Origin: Eonycteris spelaea
Taxonomy: Eukaryota > Chordata > Mammalia > Chiroptera > Pteropodidae
Length of the DNA: 64,000 bases
Reading direction: 5' to 3'
Assembly: GCA_003508835.1 (NCBI GenBank)
Contig: PUFA01000022.1
Location: 6,324,001 to 6,388,000, forward strand
A model generated the notes under the pieces. It worked only from the letters and a program-made list of their open reading frames with translations, searched no databases and was not told the DNA's origin. Positions 1 through 11,264 of this stretch are shown here, piece by piece. Made by a program: the position numbers and the translations under genes. Position 1 is the first letter of the stretch. Every line of letters begins with the position of its first letter.

Positions 1-807
1 TTTTCTTATGCTATATTTAGTTCCATTTCCTCAGGGTCCAGTTTATCCTGTATCACTTCTTGTGGTCAAGGCCAGCAAAATCCATTGAACTTGGACCCTA
101 ATAGTCTTACAAGATGAGCACATACAAAACACTTTTTTTTTCCATGCTGATGTTGGTTGCCTCTTGATGTCATAATATTTTTGAAGTCATCTGATGTGTT
201 TTTATTCTTAAAGACCCTGCTCCACCAAGGGTGAGGATGGGAAGAACAAAGGCCTAAAGAGACAGAGAAGCTGAGCCAGCCGCACAGCCATTGGATGATA
301 ATTGAGAAAGGCCTAGATTAAGACAGTGGCACTGGAGGTTAAAGTAGTTTATAGTTATTAAATATGCAAAAGGTGAGACTGGTGTGTAAACTGAATTTTT
401 TCCTAAAATGACTCTAACAACATTTTAGTATTAACTAATAAGCGCAACGATCTGTTGCATAGCCTCTGTCCCAAACCCTGTACATATGTATATAAAGTAT
501 CACACAGACTAAGTGTTCATTTACTATTAGCATAAATTATTATTTTGTTATCAGTTTTACATATTCTTGTCTCTTTATTTCTAATCTAATAGTCCTAGAG
601 AGAAGATAAGTTTTTCATCATATTTGATTTTGGATATCAGATGCAGAATTTTTAAGTACATTGTCCAAGTAATTGGAACACAAGAAAGCAAGGATTTTAA
701 TCTATGTCTCTGTAATTTCCAGACTCATACTATTCCTATTGACTATGCTGTGTTATCTTTAAATATACTTTTTGATGTCTCTGTAAACATTCCTGTGTTT
801 CTTTAAT
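1..807. other. AT-rich non-coding stretch, nothing recognised
   Basis: No repeat family, RNA gene or convincing reading frame was recognised. The only open frame (624-806, 60 codons) has a composition typical of AT-rich non-coding DNA and resembles no protein I know. Confidence 0.6.
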
Positions 808-1065
808 GTCTTTATTGAGATATAATTGACATATAACATTGTGTAAATTTAAGGTGTGCAACATGTTGATTTGATACATTTATATATTGCTATATCCTTA
901 CCACTGTAGAGTTAGCTAACATCTCTATCAAGTCACATAATAATTATTATTTTTTTCTGTAGTGAGAACAATTAAGATCTAATCTCTTAGCAACTTTGAA
1001 GTTTATAATAAAGTATACATTGTTGACTATATAACCTCTATGTTGTACATCTCTAAATTTTATTT
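808..1065 (-). mobile_element. L1 (L1MA-like) 3' end, reverse orientation
   Basis: This is the 3' untranslated end of an old L1 retrotransposon, inserted so that its 3' terminus is at the left. The terminal TTTATTGAGATATAATTGAC and the internal GTTAGCTAACATC and TCTCTTAGCAACTTT motifs are typical of L1MA-class 3' ends. The same segment occurs in the opposite orientation at 32885-33170: its reverse complement follows this copy through 'AAGGTGT...TTGATTTG.TACATTTATATA' and 'GTTAGCTAACA'. That internal agreement supports the call without a database. No ORF2 coding sequence remains; the element is 5' truncated and dead. The right edge is approximate. Confidence 0.85.
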
Positions 1066-1829
1066 AATAATCAACCCAAGCAGGCATTTTGACTACGAAA
1101 GCCAATACAAACAAAGCTTCAACAAGGTTTCAGGTTCTGTAATCACTGTAATTTGCATTCCCACATGCTCATTCAATCCAGGAGCCTTTTATGATACCCT
1201 GTCTTCTTTCTCTGTGCCTTTATTCCTGTTTTTCTTTAATTTACCTACTCCTTTTATCTTGCCACCATGTCACTTCCTTCCCTCTGCTAATAAAACAATT
1301 TGTAAGACTATATCGTGCTCATTCCTCATAAAACGAGTGTCTAAGTGACATTAGAGACAAATGTATCAACAGGCCATGAATGAGGTGTTGGGGGATCCTG
1401 GGAAGATGGGCCACTTTGATGAACAGGGACTTTGAGCTAATAATGTCCTCAGGGATATCCTTGACCCTTGGGAATTTTCAGGCAGACACAGCTGAAATCC
1501 TCCTCAGGGGTTCTGTTCCCAGAAGAGATACAGGCCAGTTTTAGATGAACGAGAAAAAGACTTCTGCTTGGGAAAATTTTAGAGATGATCCAGAAGGAAA
1601 AAGAAAAAACACAGAGAGAAAAAAAAAAAAATGGGGGGGGGGCGGGAATGGCTATGTATCAGAAACAACAAATAGACCTGAAATCATATAACGTCAACAT
1701 GAAGAAAACGGTTGTTTCCCTGATGATATAAGACTAATTATCTAAATTTTTCTGGGATTGATTTTTTCCATTTGTGAAGAGGAAACTGTGACACATGTAT
1801 GAATACAAAATTTCTGATATAATAATGAA
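1066..1829. other. Unassigned non-coding stretch with an A13/G10 run
   Basis: No gene or named repeat was recognised. A run of 13 A (1619-1631), one T and 10 G (1633-1642) forms a purine-rich homopolymer junction. The 102-codon open frame at 1040-1348 starts inside the neighbouring L1 remnant and looks fortuitous. Confidence 0.55.
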
Positions 1830-2028
1830 AGGCAACAATTAGAGTGCTTATGATAAGGCATATTCTATTCTAAACGCATTACATGAATTATCTCATTTAA
1901 TTTTTATAAAACAGTATGTAGTTGACACTGTTCTTAGCTTCATTTACAGATGAAGAGGCGAGGCACAAAGCATTTACGTAACTTGCCTAAGGTCGTATAA
2001 ACACAGATCTAGACAGCCTGACTCTATG
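1830..2028 (-). mobile_element. MIR SINE, reverse orientation
   Basis: This old tRNA-derived SINE is read in reverse. In order it shows the diagnostic blocks: a 'GCTTATGATAAGGCA..TTCTAA.CGC' head, ATTATCTCATTTAAT, TTTACAGATGAAGAGGC.AGGCACA, TAACTTGCCTAAGGTC and a tail near GACAGCCTGACTCTATGG. Divergence is high, as expected for an ancient family. Nearly the full core is present. Confidence 0.85.
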
Positions 2029-2560
2029 GTCAGTTCTACTCTGGCCTCTTTGGTGAGGAATGCAGGCGTTAACCTTTCACTTCAGACAACGGCAAGGGCC
2101 ATTCGGATGGTGGCTCCTGGAGAGGCAGTGGCCTGCTGCGTCTGGTCCTCTCTGGTGGCTCTCCTGTACCTTGCCGCCAATACTAGCCAACAGGCTGTGA
2201 CTCAGATAGCCACTGGGTTTACTCTGCGGTCTTTAATCCTCCTTGATCCTCTGGCCTCCACTGCTTGACTTGGGTCTTCTTCCACACACTGGTGAGACAC
2301 TGCAGGCTGTCCCCTGCCCTGAAGACACCCACAGTCCTCCCCACCTCCTCCACCTTCTGCCCGCTTCACTCTCTGCAGCCCAACACACTGTTCACCACTC
2401 CCTCCATTTCAATGTCCCTAACATTGTCCTCATCCCCACTCCACATGTGAAATGCAAATTAGGCCGAGGCAGACATCCGGCGCCTCTTACAGCACAGGGG
2501 CACTGGGCAGCTACGACACTAAGATACACAGCTTCCGCTGGCAGACATTTTAAACTGTGA
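2029..2560. other. GC- and pyrimidine-richer unassigned block
   Basis: This stretch is clearly richer in G+C and in CT/CCTCC motifs than its surroundings (for example 2315-2445). Open frames of 80, 105 and 61 codons overlap in different phases on the plus strand, which is expected where stop codons are rarer; none resembles a known protein and none has splice or Kozak context I would trust. It could be an old LTR or DNA-transposon remnant that I cannot name, or a regulatory segment. Confidence 0.4.
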
Positions 2561-4310
2561 CAACTTTTTATCGAATTGAAGTTTTTTATTGATTTTTAAA
2601 AATGTCATGTGCATTTTTAAATGTCCTCAACAAACCTCCATGTATTCTTTCACCAAAATAATTTGTCTGTAAAAACATTTCTACCCCTTACTTTTTCTTT
2701 AGTAAACCATAATTTATTTTCTCTTCCTCTATCGATTACTAGTAAGTACTTTTTGTGTGTTATTAATAGTTTAATCCTTTTATGGCCATTAGAGTATTCG
2801 TTTTGAATGGTGTTTATTCCCACTCACTTCGCACACTCTCTCACACACATACACTGCATTTCTTAATCATAGATTTATCTCATCCTATATGGTACAGTCT
2901 CCACTTATGATGAAATGCAAAACTCAATAATTTAGCTCCCAAAGAAAAATTCTCCAGTATGTCTCATCATATTTCTCATTTGCTAATAATCTTAACATTA
3001 CCTCTCCAACCTTTTTCTGGGAACCATATTTAATGTCTTATTTAAGTGACATTGTGTTTTCTGCAATAACATTCATGTGGCTCTTATGAAGCTCACAAGT
3101 GCTATAGAAAAGCACCATTTTGAAAGTCAGTCTCATACTATAGTTGATATTTAATTTCTTTATATTAAATACTGATAAAATCAGTTTTTCTTAGAAATAT
3201 GAAATAATATTCATGACTTATTTAAAAGAGACAGTAGAAAAGCAAAAAAATAAAGCTCATCATAAGACACATTTGGAAGAATAATAAATTTCAGTTTCGA
3301 AAAGAAAAGATTATGGAGAACCTTGCAATTGTATTGAGTGAGTTTGAACTTAATTTCTTTATGTTAAAGAATAGGACTTGTGCAATTTGTGAGGAACATT
3401 CTAGCATAATTTGAGGAATCACTAAAAATTAGAGAAGTTTCAAAATGAAAATAGTGTGTGTGTGTGTTTTTTTTTTTTTTGTAATAAGTAATCAAGGAGA
3501 AGCTGTATAGACACACAGCAAAAGCATGAAAGAAGAATTCCTTTATGGGAGGCAGGAATAGATGATTTCTGAGATTTAGTCCTACTTTATTATTTATGGT
3601 CTATTTTATAATTTTATGAAAGTATAATATGAAAAATATTAGAATCAGAGCTCAAAAGATATAAAAGTTTAACTGCAGTATATAGAAGAATGTTTCATTC
3701 TTATCGGGTGTTTTGAACAGTTATAGTAGAAATATATTTTTAACAGTGCTAGGTAATCACTACATATCATCGTTTGTTGTTAATTTCATGATGTTTTTTA
3801 TGTTTATAGTATTTTCAGTAAACACAAACTATGTAGGTATATATTCATAGGAATATTTTCTTTTAAATATTGATAGAAACAATAGCATTAATAACTAACA
3901 TTAAAATTAAAATATGGCAGCAAAATTTTATTTCCACTGTTTTCTTCACTTTTACTTTTATGAGAGGAATGCCAATATCTATAATTTCAGAACTTGCATT
4001 TAAATATCTTTAAATCACTTGAGTAAATATTCTTGTTTTGTGCAAGGGCAATTAGTATAATTCTTCTCTAAAGTATAGACTCTGAGTTTACAAGAATAAA
4101 ACTTTACAAATAAATATGTATATATTTTTAAGCACAGATGTGTATGTGTTATATATAGCTATATGTTTGTGTGTACTTTTTTACATTAAAGAGTAAAAAA
4201 TATAAATGTGCACGTATATACGAAAGTCAAATCCTCCTTTATTTGAGGATGTGCTATTTCAGTTATTGTTAATACATGTGTAAAGTGGTTGTAATCAACT
4301 CAGACATGCT
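2561..4310. other. AT-rich non-coding stretch with a short GT/T tract
   Basis: No gene or named repeat was recognised. A (GT)n of about 6 units runs into T14 at 3454-3480. The rest is high-AT sequence with frequent stop codons in every frame. Confidence 0.55.
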
Positions 4311-4455
4311 ATCAACACACATTTGTTTGGTACTTGCCAATCACCATATTAAATGATGGAGGAAAATGATGCCAGATACATGTCTGACCTACAGGTGCAT
4401 ACACCCTAGTGGAAAGAGGGAAACATATGGATATCTAAATAAATGTGTTACAATA
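4311..4455 (-). mobile_element. Probable LINE2 3' fragment, reverse orientation
   Basis: The order of motifs (ACACATTTGTTTGGTACTTGCC, then a variable segment, then CTAGTGGAAAGAGGGAAACATATGG and AATAAATGTGTTACAAT) follows the reverse-complemented 3' end of LINE2, where 'TATTTATTGAGCACCT', 'CTAGTGGGGGAGACAGAC' and 'ATAAATAA' occur in that order. It is strongly diverged, and the family assignment is from memory. Confidence 0.5.
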
Positions 4456-7400
4456 AAACATCGATGTTTATTTCTTTACTATTAGTACTTATTACCCATT
4501 CCCAAATAGCAGTAAATTCTTCCATTTTTTTTCATCTACTATAATCACATCCAGTGCTTCAATGCATAATTTTGGTAAAGTAAATGTTTAAGAAATATAT
4601 TGTTGATTAAATCAATAGCTAAGTTACTAATGACATATCTTTGAATGCAGCAAAGCTGATAAAAAGTATCAGTTAATCAAAATAAATAAGGACATAATTT
4701 TGATTGATTAATGTATTATAAATATATTGGTAAGAACAGATTTGAAAAGGATGCTACTTATATTTCCCATGTAAGAATATTTGTTCTGAAAAATTAAATT
4801 AGTCTCATAAACTACAGTATATTATTAGTTGAAAGGAAATGTGAGCCGTTTGTTTTACATAAAGAAATTAAAGTGTCTTATCTGTAGCAAAGACATATAA
4901 ATGCATTTGCCTTCTTAACTTCTGGAAGTTAACACTGGGTGAGATATAAACAATAAATCCCCAAAATGTTTCCTACTGCCATAGAAATCTATTATTCTCC
5001 AGCACCCGTCCTAACCTACTTTGCTGAAACTGTCTCTTCTTAGCCATGTGATATTTAGTGAAAAGATAGAAGGTCTCAAGGACTGCCTGAAACATAAAAA
5101 GTTAAGAATAATTTATCTGAGAGGTGATAAAATTGTGGCAATTAAAATCTGTGACTTCCCAAACAACTTAATTAAAAACGCCTTCTTCCTAAGTGATAAA
5201 TTGCCGGTTCAAAATGGCACACTTCGAAATGTCCATGGAATATCGGGGTTGGGTAGGCGGATTCGATTTTTTCTCAACTGCTCACTCTCCTGTGTCAACT
5301 AATTTAACTTATTCATCTCTTATCAAAAACAAACAAAAAAAAGATCTATTCATGATTTTAAACATGCTTTGATGACAATAAGTAGATTTTCCTGATAGGA
5401 GAAGTAAAGGTACACATGAAGCCCTCGCTGGTCTGCAGTTTGAACTCAGCTCAACACATCTGTGTAGCAACAGGCAAGCCACGTTCCTTTTTTAAGCCTT
5501 GCATTCTTTATTTTGGGAAATTGAGTTACTGCCAGCAATTCCTAACTCATATAATGTGCTTAGCATATTCAGGGCAATCAATAGACTTATTTTTATTATT
5601 TTTTAAAATCTGAAATGTTCTTACTACAGGTTCTCACTAAAAATCTAACAACGTGGCAGTTGAGAAAAAATCCTAACAAGCTTCTGAGTGGCTGGAAGGC
5701 AGATCAGAGGGAGTAGGGCTTCTTTATTGAAAATTAACAGTGAACTAATGTCATCGATAATTTATCTTGCTACACTTCTGAGTCATGAGTAAGGATGTGG
5801 ATTTCATGGGAGTTGGGGAGGACAGAGGAAAACAATAGTGTGGGGAAGCTGAAATGACCTTGAGAAGATTTCATCTAAGCTACAACTATTGGGCATAGTC
5901 CTGGAGGCCAAGGAGATTGGAGAATTGAGTATTTGGGAAAAACTGGGCTGGTTGGGAAAGAATAGAGTACTATTATTATTCATCCTTTAGTCTTAGATTT
6001 TCAGTTCTGATACCCATCTCTTAGAATAAATATAGAAAGTCTTTTTTTCTCCTATGTCTTAAAACATTAAGAGAATGTAAACATTGGGTTTTGTCTGTGT
6101 TTATCTAGCATTGTTATTCTAATAATCACTAGAAAATGTTCTTATGTGTCTAGAAGATTCTTGTAAAACTTAAGTTGAGAGCATATTATATATTAAAACA
6201 GTATAAACAATAAAAATAGAATCATTCTTCTCTTGAGCTACATTAAGTGCCCTTGTTTTAAAATACAGAAACTAAGATTATGGATAAATCCACTAAATGC
6301 AAATACAGAAGCACATGCATTACTATGTCTGTCACTCAAACCTGGATATTTAGATAGAAGATAGGCTTATCATTGGAAACTCTGGAAACGAAGGTCAAAT
6401 TGTAACGTGAAGTCCATTCTCCTCTCTTATTTCCAGGGAAAAAAAAATATTATCAGGGTCTGGGGGATTTACCTGGGATAAGTTGCCATGGTAACATTAT
6501 GCCTGGAAGAATTTGGTATGCTTCATCACCTCCAAATGTTGAGATCCAGGTAAAACCAGAGTTAAGATTCCAGAGTATCTTTGAAAAGTAGAATGCGTCA
6601 TGCCAACCACAATGGCTTCCCTATGTGACTACAGTTCAATGAGCTCAGCAGTCCCTTCCCCTGCACGTGATATGAGAAGTGAGGTCTGTTTCCCATTAGT
6701 CTCATTCTCTACGGTTTCTCACCACAAACAGGTATTTTAATTAATATTGACTCAAAAGCTTTATATTTTACATGATGTCAGAAATCATTAGTTAATTTAA
6801 AATTTCTTATAGTCAGTTCTCTTTTTTTGACATTTATAAGGTTTTTATTTTTGTTTTTATCTCATGGTAATTGCACTTTATAAATAAACTTGGCGCATGC
6901 TGTCTTTTCTTATTTATGAAGAAAATCCAAACCGAAACCTGAAGACAGATTTTGGATACCTGGTAAGGAGGCTCACTGAAGTGTCAGAAACATTGTTTGA
7001 ATTTCCAAACTAACACCCTCCTCCACTGACAAAGCTCTCTCGCTACCCTACCTCTTCTCAATCTCGTAGGACACGCTCCAGGACAGCTTTGTGCAAGTTG
7101 TACAAGGCTTCGCTTCCACTCTCGCAATCCTCTCCCCGGAACACTTCATGACAGCAAAGCTGCCCTTTAGAACACAACTTCTGTGGTCGCTTTCCAGTTC
7201 TGCTTTTCCGCATCTCTCAGTAGCATTTCATACACTCTCTACCCATGCCTCTTATTCTAGTCTCCCTACTGGCTGCTTCTGACCTCTAATACAAAGTCTT
7301 TTAAACTCATTTGTCCATGATTTAATTAATATGATTAATCAATAAATACAGGTTAAGTAAAATTGATAGTGAAACTAAAAAAAAAAAAAAAAATCCATGA

Positions 7401-8747
7401 GTGCTACTTGACTCAGAATAGGTGAGATTATTCTACAGTAATAAATTTCCCAAAATGTCCATTGTATATCATCTGTCTCACACTGCCTTTATTCTCAGGC
7501 CACACAATGGAGTAGCTAGCCTCTATCTGGACTATTGCTAATTACTTAAGCAGAGGGAAAATATGGCCCATTGCTCATACTTCGTGGGCCAAAGCAAGTA
7601 ATATGGCCCCATATGATTTCCACAGGCTGGGGATATATAATATTTCAGCTGGGAAAGGCAGGAACTTTAATGAACAGAAATACAGTCTCCCAAAATATAT
7701 AAACAAATGAACTAGAAAACCAAATGTCATTCACTTGCAGCCAGTAGAAATTATTGTAAATTTTTTTTTGGAAACTCGCAGTTAAAAAAAAATATTGAGA
7801 CTATTTCAGCCTTTTAGGACAAACTAAATCATCTTCACTGATGGGGGAAATCTCCTTTATAAAAAATGCCTGTTAATATACAGAAGAAATATATGCCTTT
7901 GAGTGATAAATTCAGGGAAAGATCAGCAATAAATGCTAAAATGATTAGGTCAAGTTGCTGGGAAACAATATTTGCTGAGTGTCAAAGCAAGACTTCACAA
8001 TGGCTTGCTAAATTCCAAGTGAAACACTTTATGGTGAAGAGGTCTGGAGGTTAGCCTGATTAATCCCAGCAACACTGATAGCGAGATGACCCATGACATG
8101 TTTCCCCTATTGTGCTGCAGAATGAAGAAAGATCACAGCCCATGAAATATTCATGCACAAAATGCTTTAACCTGATCCAATCAAGCCTTGAGGTTTAACT
8201 TTTAGTTTATGGGAATAAAGGTTTAGGAGGACATTTCATGACACCACAAGAGAACACTTCGGTAAATCCTGTGTGGGGCATTTTATAAGATAACTGGCCT
8301 GGTCTTTTCAAAAGAGTTAATGTCATAAAACAAACAAACAAACAAACAAACAAAAAGGATTTTTCTACATTAAAAGAAAGAAAGAAGACATACATCTGAA
8401 GGTATTATGTGAACCTTGATTAGATCATCAGAACTACATAGTTATAAAACATTATTGTGGAGACTAAAATTTTAAATATAGATTTACTATTAATGATGTT
8501 ATGGGATTATTGTTCATATCCTTTTATAATGGTACTGTGACAAGGTAAGTAAATGTCTTAATTATTAAAAAGAGACACATACTAAAGGATTTATAGGTAA
8601 AGTTTCACGTTTGTAATTATCTCTCAAGTGGTTAAAAGTAAAAAAAAATAAGGCCAAGTAATTCTTCAACTCAGAGGTGGGTATATTTATTGCATTATTT
8701 TATTACTTTCATATGTGTTTAAACTTTTTCCCCCAAATGTAGAACTA
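4456..8747. other. Long non-coding stretch with simple repeats only
   Basis: No gene was recognised over 4.3 kb. Simple sequence present: A17 at 7377-7393 and (CAAA)n at 8327-8356. The stretch 7000-7290 is richer in C and T and carries a 63-codon frame, but nothing points to coding. The stretch 7490-7640 has a 'CAAAGCAAGT.ATATGGCC' motif seen in some old mammalian repeats, which I could not assign to a family. Confidence 0.5.
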
Positions 8748-8806
8748 CAGTTGGCTCTTCATGTCCATGAGTTCCAAATTCACAGATTCAACCAAACACC
8801 AATCAA

Positions 8807-8857
<51 letters not shown>

Positions 8858-9170
8858 GTATTTAAATGTTATATTGTTGCTGACATGTTTTGTGTAGTTA
8901 GATCACAATGGTTATGTCTCTACTAAAGATGTGCAGACTTGTTTTCTTATCATTAGTTCCTAAACAATACAGAATAGCAAATACTGACATAGCACTTACA
9001 TTGTATTAGGTATAGCAAGTAATTTAGAAATGATTTAAAGTATACAGGAGGATATGTGTGGATTATATGAAAATGCTATGCCATTTTATTTGAGGGATTC
9101 CAGCATCCACAAATTTGGTATTCACAGGGCAACCTGGAACCAATCCCCCTTGGATACCAAGGGATGGCTG
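8748..9170 (+). mobile_element. MER2 DNA transposon (TcMar-Tigger type) with both ends
   Basis: A non-autonomous cut-and-paste element is bounded by terminal inverted repeats. The left end CAGTTGGCTCTTCATGTCC matches, with mismatches, the reverse complement of the right end GGATACCAAGGGATGGCTG. TA dinucleotides lie immediately outside both ends (8746-8747 and 9171-9172), as expected for the TA target-site duplication of this superfamily. The subterminal motifs GATTCAACCAA and CCTGGAACCAATCCCCCTTGG are characteristic of MER2. An A20 plus (TA)n tract sits inside at about 8806-8856 and makes the copy longer than the ~345 bp I recall for the consensus. No transposase is encoded. Confidence 0.88.
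8806..8856. repeat. A20 + (TA)n microsatellite inside MER2
   Basis: A run of about 20 A leads directly into about 16 TA units. It probably grew by slippage from the A-rich stretch that follows the left inverted repeat in MER2 elements. Confidence 0.9.
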
Positions 9171-9172
9171 TA

Positions 9173-10550
9173 TGATCAAATTTCATTCCTCCTCAGAAGA
9201 TAAGCAGAGCTTGGAAAAATCCACTCTTGCTCAGCAATCATAAGACTATGGCATCAGAGCAGTTCGGTGTACTAATGGCTAATTATAACTTTCCTTGAAG
9301 GGTAGTTTACCAAAGTGTAGCAAGAACTATATTATATGAATGCTCATTCTCGCTTAATCTACAACATCAAACAATTGGAAATAACTAAAATATCCATAAA
9401 TAAAAAGATGTTTGAAGCTATAATATGTATTATATATGTATATATACATAAAGAAAAAATATATTTTTCATTAAATAAGTACATTATAGATCCATATCTC
9501 CATTGTGATAATAGGTTTGGGAGAGTTAGTATAAATCTATGTATATATAATTCTGAGAATAGAGGTATAGAAAGAAGACATTTTATATTTTATTTATTAT
9601 TTTATTTTTTTATTTATTTTTTTACCTTTCCTAATTCTTGAGAAAAAATGCCATGAAAAAGCACAAATAAGTAGTTTTTTTTAATAATAAAAATGATCAA
9701 AACACATATGTCAACCCAAGTACTGAAACTGGAATGACCTTAGAGGTTATCTTCAACTCATTATTTTTAACTTAAAACAAAATGACGATAATAATAAAAC
9801 TTAAACCCAAATATAAAAATGCCTTACATCACATAGCTTAGCCAGATTTTTAAAGAACCATTACAAAAACCAGGCCCCAGGATGCCCATACTTTTTTGAG
9901 CCATGGCAAGTCCCACTTGTACTCTACTTAACTTCAAGGTTAATTACAAAATGAAGTTCAAGATCGAATGCTTTGTCAGCATCACTTAATAACTGATAAC
10001 ATTCTCATTTGGAACAGGCCTACAAAAATAAACCATTTTGTTGCAATATAATATCTTAGAGCTTCCACTTAGTATCCCAGTTAAATTTTATTTTTTTTTA
10101 AGTAGAATAATATTTTTAAATTCTTAGGCTTTAAGTAAAGATTAATCGTGTTTAGAAGTATTTTTTTCTCCAAATGCCTTAGAATATGACATATTCATAA
10201 CATCAAAAGGAATTTAAAATATAATTTTCTCTATTCCAATAAGCGTAAAGTACCTAATTGATTGGAGCATCATGAGGACAGGGGTGGGAAAAATTATTGC
10301 CTCCATCTTTCATTATTTTAGAGAGTAGAAGGCTTAGACTCCATTCCTCAGGTACTTCTCTTTCCCACATTCCCTTATTCCCTCTTACAGAAGTTAAAAA
10401 TTTTTTTTATCTGATTGTAAAACTGATGAGAAACTGACATCTACTGACATCTATTCTCATATAATGTATCTGCTCATGGAGAGTAATTTGTAGTATAGCT
10501 AAAAGGCAGGGACCGAAACTTTGGGTAAGTTCATCACACATTTATACAAT
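9173..10550. other. AT-rich non-coding stretch
   Basis: No gene or named repeat was recognised. A low-complexity T/A tract built on TTTAT lies at about 9583-9625. The 101-codon open frame at 9336-9641 runs straight into that tract and is dominated by Ile, Lys, Tyr and Phe, which marks it as translated AT-rich DNA. Confidence 0.55.
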
Positions 10551-10575
10551 CCACACACACACACACACACACACC
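10551..10575. repeat. (AC)n microsatellite
   Basis: About 12 AC units, followed by a C/A-rich stretch to about 10590. Confidence 0.9.
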
Positions 10576-10591
10576 CACCCCCACCACACCC

Positions 10592-11212
10592 CGGAACTAG
10601 AACAGAATGAAGACTACTACCTGTAAATAAGTTCCAGCTCTCAGCACGTTTTTACAAGTCTCTAGCAGCCTGTCATGTCTTAGTTTGACTTTAATTAAGT
10701 ATATGTCAGTTCAAGTCTGTCACTATGAGGAAATGGTTACAGTCTCGTGAGCATAGTACATATGAACAAGCATGTTTAGGAGAGGCCTGGGTTTATTCAA
10801 TATCAGAAATATTGGGAGTTCTCTTCAAGGCCTAGAGGCCTAAGCAAATACTTCATTATCCCACACTACAGAGAGATAACCCCATCTCTTATCAATTAAT
10901 TTCCCAAATTCTTTCTTCTTCATTTACAGAACTTAGCTATTAGCATTCACGCACTAAGAACTTTTACAGTACTACGCTGTGACAGTTATACTGAAGGAGA
11001 TGATGTGAGCAAACCCTTGTGTTTTCAGCTCCACAGTGACAGCCGCTGTGCGCGTAAACTATTATGTTTCATTGAGACCACACAGAAAATCATAATTCAA
11101 TTCATTTCTTCTAAAGGTTTAGGGTGCTCACCCTAGATCTGACATACATCTGACTCTAAATACCTGCCTAAAGTAAAATAGCATCCCTACAGTCTACTGT
11201 AATTACCAACAC
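10592..11212. other. Unassigned non-coding stretch
   Basis: No repeat or coding signal was recognised. Sequence complexity is ordinary. Confidence 0.5.
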
Positions 11213-11264
11213 TCAACTAACTAACTAGCTAACTAATCAACTAACCAACTAAATAAATAAATAG
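11213..11264. repeat. Imperfect (ACTA)n / (AAAT)n tetranucleotide repeat
   Basis: Interrupted ACTA/GCTA units give way to three AAAT units. The interruptions suggest an old, decaying microsatellite. Confidence 0.85.

Noticed and set aside
7490..7640. Possible old LTR-type repeat (AAGCAAGT..ATGGCC phrase)
   Set aside because: Only one short phrase is suggestive; not enough to name a family.
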